Positions 1-8,600 of a stretch of DNA of 25,258 nucleotides are shown here, piece by piece. Source of the DNA: Phallusia fumigata (Eukaryota; Chordata; Ascidiacea; Phlebobranchia; Ascidiidae); assembly GCA_008931825.1 (NCBI GenBank), contig QXVZ01023432.1:1-25258 (forward strand), in the 5' to 3' direction. Position 1 is the first letter of the stretch. Each line of letters begins with the position of its first letter. Under the pieces are notes generated by a model. The model did no database searches, was not told the origin of the DNA, and saw only the letters and a program-made list of their open reading frames with translations. A program made the translations under genes and the position numbers.

Positions 1-348
1 GAGAACTTGATCTCTATCAAGGAAACACACCAAGCAAAAGCAACTTTACTTATGCTACAAATAGGGTTCCTACAGCGGTTTTCTCGTCCACAACGGTTTT
101 TTAACTTGATTTGTCGTTCGATACCACCATTTAGGACTGTTAGTTTTCACTGATGATGACAATTTAGTCGAGACCTTTTTATTAGGCGATAGTTAAGATA
201 TGGTACCTGAGATCGACTGTTTGCTTTTTTGATATTGCACTAATCGGTACATTTTAGAATGGAATACCTGATCCGTAATACTTCGATCCCAGGCAGAGAA
301 AATTGCGCACCTGTATATTTGAATGTTACCCTTTTCTATTATACTCAC
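1..348. other. Left edge, no supported gene
   Basis: AT-rich sequence with stops in all frames. Apart from a possible 5' splice site at its right end (see the next entry) I see no exon, RNA gene or repeat that I can support. Confidence 0.4.
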
Positions 349-514
349 CCGCGATAGGTTTTCAGCGCATAGGCGCATGCCGCGAACATACAGAACACCG
401 CAAGTAACTTCATGCTTATCCTGATAGTCAACTTCACCCTGTAAGCTTTTCATCATAACACGACTAGTTTTATAGCCATCACTGTTTTTGCAACCACAGC
501 AATTTAGGGGTTAT
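349..514 (-). CDS. Possible internal exon, family unassigned
   Basis: On the minus strand an open segment runs from the contig end at 514 to a good 5' splice site, CGG|GTGAGT, at 349/348. The peptide includes EVDYQDKHEVTCGV, LYVRGMRL and CAENLSR. A CCG triplet of residues lies near the upstream end and recalls the large loop of tetraspanins. However, an in-frame TAA sits just beyond it, and the best acceptor (AAAACAG) would leave CCG in the intron. The segment is relatively GC-rich and codon-like compared with its surroundings. It is repeated exactly at 516-629 across the N. I do not assign a function; it may belong to a gene continuing left of the window. Confidence 0.25.
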
Positions 515-629
515 NCAAGTAACTTCATGCTTATCCTGATAGTCAACTTCACCCTGTAAGCTTTTCATCATAACACGACTAGTTTTATAGCCATCACTGT
601 TTTTGCAACCACAGCAATTTAGGGGTTAT
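401..629. repeat. Exact 114-base direct repeat around the N at 515
   Basis: Bases 401-514 and 516-629 are identical and separated by one N. Perfect identity placed exactly against the N indicates two overlapping contig ends that were not merged, not a biological repeat. Confidence 0.85.
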
Positions 630-637
630 ATTAAGAC

Positions 638-857
638 ACAGCGCGAAGCATCATGCCGATGTTGTACGGCTGTGTCATTTCCCACGCGCTGCTCGGCTTC
701 GAGTCTACAAAGGCCGTGGTCGATCAAGTAGCGCATAAAGCGGCCAATAAAGCTGTATCTTTTGGCGAAAACGACCAGCACCCGATATACAATCAGCATC
801 GATATCAGATTTATGTTTTGGAAAATCTTCTTGAAGCAGGAATGGCGGGTGTATAAT
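638..857 (+). CDS. Unassigned open segment, GC-richer than surroundings
   Basis: A 67-codon reading frame begins at ATG 653 and ends in tandem stops at 854-859. It has mixed codon use and contains MPMLYGCVISHALLGFES and ends ENLLEAGMAGV. A TAA lies in frame just upstream. If the segment is an exon it would need the acceptor-like AG near 636-643. The opposite strand is also open for more than 70 codons across the same bases, so the coding strand is not settled. I recognise no family. It could be the last exon of a gene on + or an internal exon on minus. Confidence 0.2.
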
Positions 858-859
858 AA

Positions 860-2540
860 TTCCCATCACCCACTAATAAAACTTATGGAATGATCCAGTT
901 GCCAACCATTAGCGCAACAACGGATGTCTAAGTCTCCTGGCAGAGGGGAGAGCAATACACCAGCAATAAGTATCCGTTAGGATTTGTCTTTAAGCTTTCA
1001 AAAGATAAAAGAAATTGTACTTTTTTTCACATTAGAATTTTTATGTTTCCAATTTTGGTCTACGCAGCCATACCAGTTCTATTGTGTCGCTACATTCTCT
1101 TCTGCCCAGCAAAGTAAACCTAACTTCAACCAAAAACTTATAGAATCTTGCCGTCCCGACGTGCCCTCGACACGCCACATTTAAAGTAAACAAGAGATAT
1201 GTGTACAAGACGGATTAAATTTGTCCAGCTAAAAGAGGGTTGTGTGCAAAGCCAGATGCAACTTTTCACAGAATCGACGAAACCAAACCAGCTGACAGCG
1301 TCGAAAAGCAGTTGAATTAGGATCACGTAGGTTGTTCCGTTGTTGGATCATTTAATATATTACGCATTTGTATTATTTTTCGCGATGTTTTCCAAAGTTC
1401 AAATATGTAATGAACACCGAGACATTGTTCTTTGTTGTAAGTCGTCTGTTTCTGACACATTGAGCAATATCATACTCTTCGATTTTTTACTGACCTCAGG
1501 TTGCGTTAATACTGTTTACTTTTTTCTCGCATTTTGTTTCACGGGGTTCGAACCTGTGGCGATCCCAAAGACGAATCACGATCGTGTTTTTAGGTCTGTG
1601 TGTGGGTTGAGCGCCTCGGACAATTCGTGATTTCGACTTTGTCCAGAAGCATTGGAGCTCTTGTTTTGTGACCCCAGGGAACCTTGTACATATGTCTGCT
1701 GATAATATACCTATTATGGTCTCTCGCAGACTTCCAACAATCTGTACGGATTGTGCATCTTTGTCATGTGCAGAGCACGTGAGCCTGCAAAAGCCTATGG
1801 TGAGTGTTGAATTACCTTAACGCAAAAAATCGTTACGTGTTTATAGATGTAGAAAACCGTAAAAAAACGCATAAATGTAGCGGCATACGAGACTGAGGGG
1901 GAAAGAGAGCACTGTCGCTCCCGCGGTGCCGACCTTGGCCTGGCATGCTTTGGAAGGTGGCGTTTTTGTACTCCGGGTATGNGCATAAATGTAGCGGCAT
2001 ACGAGACTGAGGGGGAAAGAGAGCACTGTCGCTCCCGCGGTGCCGACCTTGGCCTGGCATGCTTTGGAAGGTGGCGTTTTTGTACTCCGGGTATGTTGTG
2101 ATTTTATTAAGTTTTTAATTAAATTTTTTTCCTTTTAAACAACAATAAAACAAAGGTTGAATATTTCTGAAGCAGTACCCCCACAATTTTTAGCCACGAG
2201 CCTCCACTGCTTTTAATACTCCATACTGCCACTTGATGGTTGTTTTGTTTTGTATGTGGCTTCTGAACGAACAAGAATCTAAACAGGCGATTAGGTTGGC
2301 TCAGAAGTTTAATATTTTTTTGACCAATAAATGCTAATTCAAAACAACCAATGGTTTTAAAAGTTAGGTAAATTTGCGAAAATTGCAGCAAAAACTAAGT
2401 AATCGTAGGACACATATGTTTTTTCTATTCTCCGTCTGCGTATCACGCATAATTGACCTGTTCGTATAAAGCTATCCAATTTAGCCCCCCGCCCCCACAT
2501 ATGCGTAGAATCGTAATCCAACTTTAACTGCAAGAGAGCA
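860..2540. other. Spacer R0 of the tandem array, non-coding
   Basis: No gene found. From about 1020 to 1860 it is homologous to 11840-12440 and 16880-17720; shared stretches include the TGCCGTCCC/GACACGCCAC region and the GACAGCGTCGAAAAGCAGTTGA region. 2200-2320 matches 12530-12620 and 17800-17900. Short reading frames here are not conserved between the three copies, so I read it as a duplicated spacer downstream of the PARP 3' end. Confidence 0.55.
1869..2095. repeat. Exact 113-base GC-rich repeat around the N at 1982
   Basis: Bases 1869-1981 and 1983-2095 are identical with one N between them: unmerged contig overlap, as at 515. The underlying 113 bases are clearly GC-richer than the rest of the spacer and are absent from the matching places of R1 (near 12480) and R2 (near 17760). 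They therefore look like an insertion in this copy. I could not identify the GC-rich element. Confidence 0.8.
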
Positions 2541-2546
2541 AAATTA

Positions 2547-2552
2547 TTTAAT
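2547..2552 (-). terminator. Possible polyadenylation signal, PARP unit I
   Basis: ATTAAA on the minus strand about 55 bases past the stop codon of PARP exon C. The unit III copy has the same hexamer at the same distance. It is a variant hexamer, so only a candidate. Confidence 0.3.
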
Positions 2553-2605
2553 GCTCCAATTTTTGCATGTGTTGAAAAGTAAAAAAGCAGAGGAATATTT
2601 CGATT

Positions 2606-4309
2606 TTAAATAAAGCATAAAATTTCGCTTAGATTAGTTGAAGGTAATGATGTATGTACAATGGGTAAGCACTGGCGTGCGTCTTTATAGACCACGTATA
2701 TCTCCGGGTCGTTAATTTTGTTGACCACGCTATCGTATGGATCGCCGTTGGGTTTAATTGGAACGACATTCATGTTTGAGTTTCCTAAGGTATAATAGCC
2801 GGTAGTAACCTCTGCAAGAATCATACGACGTAGACCATCTTTATCAGCTTCTGTGTAGTTGTATGAATATGAAGCCTTTTTCGCAAAGTATACGCCCTTT
2901 CCATATTTGGTACCTGAAAAAGTAAACAAGACACTGAAAGAGAGCAAACTTTTTTACATTGGATTTCCTAACCGTCCTTGACCTTCTATTACAGGCGTGC
3001 CAAAGATACTTGAGCCTGTACAAAATGTTAAACAAATTAAAAAGTCTGCTCGCGGGAGCTTAAAACAACAGCGAGGGCCGCGGGTGTGACAGCCCCCTGT
3101 TCTGGTGAAACAGTCCGGCATTCAGCGAAAATAGCGATCCTGCTTTCTAAAGGGTAAACGTTAGATACATAGGTGGTAGATATTTACACTAGAGGAAAGC
3201 ATCTCCAGCAGTAGCGCCCATAGTATNCTTTCCATATTTGGTACCTAAAAAAGTCAACAAGATACTGAAAGAGAGAAAACTTTTTTACTTTGGATTTCCT
3301 AACCGTCCTTGACCTTCTAGTACATGCTTGCCAAAGATACTTGAGCCTGTACAAAATGTTAAACAAATTAAAAAGTCTGCTCGCGGGAGCTCAAAACAAC
3401 AGCGAGGGCCGCGGGTGTGACGGCCCCCTGTTCTGGTAAAACAGTCCGGCATACAGCGAAAATAGCGATCCTGCTTTCTAAAGCGTAAACGTTAGATATA
3501 TAGGTGGTAGATATTTATACCAGAGGAAGGCATCGCCTGCAGTAGGGCCCATAGTATTCGGCTTCAATCATGTAAACAACAGCAAACTATAAACACAAAT
3601 AACATACACTTGTTTAATGACACCATTGATTTATAAAAAAACATTTATCAAATGTTGTCATATGTTGTCGACAGTTAATTTGGCCATTGCCCTGTCTACA
3701 TTGCTTAGACTTAAAATGTACCATTTTTTCCACAATGGCTTCTGTCAAGTCCGTCCTTGCATATTTTTCGAACCGAATCGTAGCTCGTTCCATGGAAAAG
3801 GAAGTTTGTCATGATCAAGTGCGCACAACCAGCATTTCGAAGACGAGTTTTGACAGTGTCTTTCAAAGCTCTGAATTGCTTGTACAGCATGGGATTTTGG
3901 ACTCTCTCAATCTAAATCAACAAAAAACAAGTTGTATCAGACCTATGCAAGAACATCGACCTAAATATTGAATTCAGTGAGGTTAAGGAGCGTATCGGTG
4001 CTAAAACATATTTGCCTTTATTCAAACAATATGGTAAAATGAACTCGAAAAATACATTTAGAAGACAATTTGTCTAATAAAGTTTGCCAGCCCGAATTTC
4101 CAATAAGTCCAAACTTCTGTATCGGGTATTAAATGCAATGCAAAAACTTGAAGTACCTTCAAAACTTTTTTCCGCAGTGCTGCGGAGAACCTTGTCATGA
4201 CTTTTTTATATTCTTCGCCACGTATCACCACAATCTTCATAGTTTCTTTTCCCATTGGTTCCCATTCTTTCGGAAGTCCTGTCAGGAACACCGATTGTTT
4301 ATCCCGACA
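2606..4309 (-). CDS. PARP14/15-like ADP-ribosyltransferase domain, unit I (C-terminus frameshifted)
   Basis: Three exons on the minus strand. Exon A is 4309-4157, phase 0 at both ends, with GLPKEWEPM and GEEYKKV, the usual start of a PARP14/15-type fold. Exon B is 3911-3722 with IERVQNPMLYKQF and the NAD-binding LFHGTS (triad His). Exon C is 2913-2606 with GKGVYFAKKASYS (triad Tyr) and PEIYVVYKD (Ile at the third triad position). Junctions read KVLK|IERV and CGKN-G-TKYGKG. H-Y-I rather than H-Y-E predicts mono-ADP-ribosyl transfer from NAD+ to protein or nucleic acid in the cytosol. After VVYKDA two 4-base insertions relative to the other copies shift the frame, replacing the SAYPSYIITY tail with an unrelated end. 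Compared with unit III, a deletion has fused the linker exon to exon A (CRDKQSV joined to FLTGLP). The start of exon C is duplicated at 3228-3253 by the contig join. Domain call firm; function of this copy doubtful. Confidence 0.85.
2897..3557. repeat. Near-identical 330-base direct repeat around the N at 3227
   Basis: 2897-3226 and 3228-3557 align over their whole length with scattered substitutions. They cover the start of PARP exon C and the following intron. The second copy carries only the first bases of the exon. This looks like two alleles, or two array units, joined end to end by the assembler. Confidence 0.8.
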
Positions 4310-4382
4310 CTAAAAGGTTAGCAATGGTCGTCATCGGAATTTCTACGCATAAACCTACAGTTCCCTACCGAAGTCCACCTAC

Positions 4383-6242
4383 CGAACTCCAGTGAGCCGA
4401 ACACCAGTGTTTAAATATTGTCCATAAGTTTTCACCAGAAGTTTCGCCTGAAAGTTACATAACAGTCACCTATAACTTTATCATTTAAGTCAAAATCAAC
4501 AAGCCAAAATAACGAGACAGATTTGTTAAAAAATATGCCTTCGATTTCGGACGAATGTGCCTTTGTTGGTGTTTCTTTTGGAACGTTTGTAAACCTAACA
4601 ACTCTTGATAAACCAACTCTTGAAATGTTACATGCGACCAATTAGGAGCAAACTATAACTATTCACCGTATTCACAAATACTATAAATAAAAAATAGATA
4701 ACAGCAAAGCGTTGCATGTTTAACGGCCGAAGCTATAGTTTTTGAGGAGTTTTGAAACGTCAAAAACGACTTGACTTGCGTTTTCGTCCGAGAAACCCCT
4801 TTGAAATAATCAACAAGACAGACATAATAATAAAATTCGGTAAGATTCGGCCTTGGTCGAATATATTTGGTTTCTGTCCGGACTTATTTGGGCCTGATCG
4901 GTGGACTACTAACACCCATGGCACTACTATGTAATGCAAATAACTGTTTTGTTGTTTGCATGTAACGTTACCTGATAATGTATACTGCGTCCAAGTGATG
5001 AAAGTATTAAAAATGACAAGAATCGTTTTACTTATGGCGTGATTGTAGCTTATTCCAAGAGTCCAATGACCACTCATGCCTTTCAAACCAAATGTGTAAT
5101 AGATAATAATAGCGATGATGAAGCAACAACCTTTGTGTACAAATAAAAACAGATTTACAATTTTGTAAGTTTGAAGTCGGATGGGAAAATTATTAAACAT
5201 TTCTGATCAGCAAACGGTAAGGCTTAAATTTTTAGATCAAATGTTGCTCATAGAAATGGAAAAGTAAACTATATCCAGAGCATCCATAAATAGAAATCAA
5301 GTTGGTATTTGAAACAAACATTCAGCCAGCTTCATTTATTCGTAGGAATAAAGTTTAAATTAGTTGAATTGAATCACTCCATTAGGGCTACGGAACCGGA
5401 TAGAAGTTAAAGTGGTCGATATGGAGTTACGATTCCATTTGACCCCTTGATTATTATTTAAATAGACATTTTCTGGACAGACTTTGCAGCTAAATCGTTC
5501 CAAACGATACTACCAATTTATTGCATTTTATCTCCATTCTGACAAAAACTAACTTGTGAAAATCATTGGCTGAAACAGCACTGAAATGTTTTTTCGGACT
5601 TTTGTCGATTGTTGAAACACAACAATCGAAACGAATTCAACTGCAGAGCCGGTTAAGAAAAGAGCAGCTGCGCTTTTCCTTGCTCCACTTTTCATTGCTG
5701 AAAATTAAAATTGTCAATGGGTTAAAAGGAAACTGTACAGAAGCTGAAGAATTTTACAAAGTGATGGTTGCGAGTAACTTTTTTGCGAATTCAGCAATCA
5801 AACAGGAGAAACACAATATATTTTATATTTACTAAGAAAGAACTTGGGCTTTGGGGTTTCGGATAAATTTCGTAATAACCACTTTGCCAAAAAGATGTGT
5901 ACATTAAACTGGACTAAAAAGTTCACGAAAGGCAGAAAAATGTTGTGCCATTATTGTGACAAAAAGGACCTGCCATTTTGCCATTTTACTTTGCATGATG
6001 ATTTGGACCAGCATACAATTAAATATACGTTAAAACTGAGTAAGGAGCCTCGACAAAAAAACAATTAAGCTTTACTCACTTTCCGGAATGAAATCGCACC
6101 GATCTATAGTGCAATACTGAAACAGCCCCAAATGCGTAGAATTCGGCCCTTCTGCCCAATGCGGCACAGCGACAGCTACCAATGTAAGACACAGCGATGC
6201 AATGAAGAGTAACTATAGGCAAAATCCCTCCAATAAATGCAT
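4383..6242 (-). pseudogene. MP20/claudin-like four-helix membrane module A, unit I (stop in exon 1)
   Basis: Exon 1 is 6242-6080, exon 2 is 5697-5554, exon 3 is 5130-4972 and exon 4 is 4447-4383. Exon 1 carries TM1 and a first extracellular loop with W, GLFQYC and a second Cys four residues on, the arrangement of MP20/LIM2 relatives of claudins. Exon 2 carries MKSGARKSAAALFL (TM2). Exon 3 carries CCFIIAIIIYY (TM3) and GHWTLGISYNHAISK leading into TM4. Phases are 1/1, 1/1, 1/1, then 0 at the end of exon 4 (TCG|GTAGGT). Codon 10 of exon 1 is TAG (6215-6213) where other copies have AAG, and no later in-frame ATG exists before exon 2. So this module is probably not translated from its own start. 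Exon 4 would join PARP exon A (4309) over a 73-base intron; otherwise it stops at a TAG shortly beyond the donor. Confidence 0.7.
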
Positions 6243-6855
6243 AGTTGTTTTCTTAAACTTCTGCGACAACAAAACAAACTTTTGGTCACATGCTAATATC
6301 AACCACTATCATTTTGTTTATGTACAAAGTCTTTAACATCTCGGAGTTATAAAACAACTTATTTGATTAAGAAACACTCCAACCATAATTAAGTTGTAAC
6401 AATTTTTTTTCCTCCAACAAGAGTTCTCTGGAATAAAGATCGTCTTTTACTTTGCGTTTTTTGAAAGCATGTTGAGGGGTCGAAATTCACATTTGAATTT
6501 GTTAAAATTTTCTATCGATGCAAACTGCATATTTATTTTGAATTCAACTGAAATTAGAAGTTATGTGGCATAAAATTTCCTTTTTTCAAAATCTTTAAAA
6601 TTAATGTAATGCCCTTGGCCAATTTATCACCGGTTGTAAGTATTGGATGTTTTATCGAAAAGGATCGGAATTTTTGTTCTGGACCTTGCTTTCGACATAT
6701 AGAGCTATAGCGCCATGACAAATTACCACATTTCAAATACTGTTTTTCCATGCCGATTTTCGCTTAGTCGGCGAAATAAGTTGTTCAATCACCCAGGCGA
6801 GGTTTTAGAAAAACATGAAAACTGAAACAACTTCGATTTTTTCATTTTGCCCAAG
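6243..6855. other. Spacer between modules A and B, unit I
   Basis: No gene seen. The whole stretch is homologous to 22191-22748 in unit III, for example the AAATTGTTAAAATT-like block near 6500 and the TTTTCGCTTA block near 6760. The part next to exon 1 (about 6243-6370) is also shared with the upstream regions of the other three modules. Confidence 0.5.
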
Positions 6856-8426
6856 TTAACCACCTACCGAACTCAAGTATGGCGAACGTCCAAATATTGT
6901 CCATAAAGTTTCATCAGTTAGCTCGCCTAAAAGTAACACTGCAGTCAGCTTCCATGTAATTATTAATGTCAAAATCAAAGAGATTTGGTTGGACATGAGC
7001 GTTTGATTGAAAGACGAATTTGCGTTGTTAACGTTTTTGCCATGGGTATTGCGAAAGTTTAACAAAAATCAAACTGTATATGTGATAAAACAAAGCTTGA
7101 AGGTTGACATGTGACCAAATAGAAGCACTGCTGTTTACTATTAACGATCTCCACAAAATACCAGCCATATTATGTAGTGTCCGACGTTATATTAAAATTC
7201 GGAGAGTTTCGGCCTTGGTCGAATATATTTGGTTTCTGTCCGGATTCTTTTAAGGCCTGATCGGTGGGTCACTAACACCAATAACACTGTTATGCAACGC
7301 AAGTAATTGCTTTGATGGTTGGAAATAACGTTACCTGATAATGTATACTGCGTCCATGTGACGAAAGTATTAAAAATGACAAGAATCGTTTTACTTATGG
7401 CGTGATTGTAGCTTATTCCAAGAGTCCAATGACCACTCAGGCCTTTCAAACCATATATGTAATAGATAATAACGGCGATGATGAGGCAACAACCTGTGCT
7501 TACAAAAAGTTAGACATTTTCACATGTGTCAGTTTTGGTTCGGATTTCGGGTATAGCAGACGGTAAATATTTGGATTACACGTTGCTTATAGGAATGAAA
7601 AAGTAAACTATCCAGAATATCCACAAATAGAAATTAAGTTCGTATTTGCAACAAACACCCAATTAGCTTAATAGATTCGCAGGAAAAAGGTTAACTTTGG
7701 TGAATAAAATCACTCAAATCACTTTAGGGCTACGGAACCGCATATTAATAAAAGTAGCTGATGTGGCGATACGATTCCATTTATAGACTTTAAAGCCCCT
7801 GAGCAAAATCATAACCAACAAAGCACCCAATTAATGCATTTTTGGATCTTTTCTGGCAAATAACTTACTTGTGAAAAACATTAGATGAAACAATGCAAAG
7901 GTGTCAGAGGATTCAGACAGGAAGCGTTCACGATACACAACAATCGTAATGAATTCAACGGCAGCTCCCATTAAAAAAAGAGTTGCTGAAATTTTTCTTG
8001 CAGCACTTTTCATTGCTGAAAATTAAAATTGTCAACGTGCTAAACCCCTAAAGTGTTAAACCCCGGGATATTTACATAAAACTGATCGAAATGTTGTGCC
8101 AATATTGCAAGTAGATCACAGTTTATGTTTTTACTGCCGTAAAGAGGTAAGTTTTTCACTTGCCGACAAAAATGCCATTTTACTTTACATGATGATTCTG
8201 ACCAGCATACAAATACATAAAACAGAGTGTTTTCGACTAAAAAATCAATTAGTGTCTACTCACTTTCCGGAATGACGTCGCACCGATCTATATTGCAGTA
8301 CTGAAGCAGCCCCAGATGCGTAGAACTAGGCCCTTCTGCCCAATGCGGCACAGTGACAGCTACCAATGTAAGACACAACGATGCAAAAAGGAGTAACTTA
8401 AGACAAAATCCCTCCAATGAACGCAT
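6856..8426 (-). CDS. MP20/claudin-like four-helix membrane protein, module B, unit I (intact)
   Basis: Exon 1 is 8426-8264, from ATG MRSLEGFCLK. Exon 2 is 8015-7869, exon 3 is 7493-7335 and exon 4 is 6926-6856 with its own TAA. Spliced as written it gives 179 residues, normal for PMP22/EMP/MP20/claudin proteins. TM1 ends at TVPHWAEG. The first loop holds W, GLLQYC and C (C-x4-C as in MP20; the Trp of the claudin GLW motif is Leu here). TM2 follows MKSAARKIS, TM3 spans the exon 2/3 junction up to IIAVIIYYIYG, and TM4 follows GHWTLGISYNHAISK. The termini should face the cytosol. All junction phases agree and no lesion is visible. Exon 4 also keeps the conserved donor TCG|GTAGGT at 6868/6867. 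This donor is phase-matched to the PARP acceptor at 4309, so a longer fusion product is possible. An upstream in-frame ATG at 8504 could extend the N-terminus by 26 residues. Confidence 0.8.
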
Positions 8427-8600
8427 ATTTGTTTTCGTAAACTTTATGCTTATTTTCGTCAAAGTCCACGACAAAAGTATGACATTAACTTTCTGTGACA
8501 ACAAAACAAAAATTTGGGTTAGGTGCTAATATACCAAACACTATCACCTGTTTATGTACAAAGTTCTTTTCATCGCGGTGTTACAAAACAACCTTTTTGA
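8427..8600 (-). promoter_or_regulatory. Conserved upstream block of module B, unit I, with acceptor-like site
   Basis: The block just 5' of exon 1 is shared by all four modules (about 6243-6370, 8427-8600, 22191-22320, 24418-24560). It includes a minus-strand TTTTGTTGTCACAG at about 8506-8493 that resembles a 3' splice site. Further out is a conserved stretch read on + as TATGTACAAAG. It may contain the promoter, a 5' UTR intron end, or a spliced-leader acceptor. No TATA box could be assigned. Confidence 0.35.

Noticed and set aside
1540..1575. tRNA-like B box GGTTCGAACC
   Set aside because: The T-arm would pair only four of five bases on the minus strand, no matching A box or acceptor stem is present, and the homologous spacers lack it.
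1869..1981. U1 snRNA-like words (CCTGGCA, GAAGGTGG, ACTCCGG) in the GC-rich block
   Set aside because: Short words only; no U1 5' end, Sm site or stem-loop order could be followed.
2119..2391. 90-codon minus frame in spacer R0
   Set aside because: Homologous spacer in R1 and R2 is interrupted by stops and indels.
3617..3971. + strand frames over PARP exon B
   Set aside because: Antisense shadow of the conserved PARP exon on the minus strand.
5566..6068. Two + strand open frames over module A exon 2 and intron 1
   Set aside because: They are antisense shadows; the minus strand has splice sites and family motifs.
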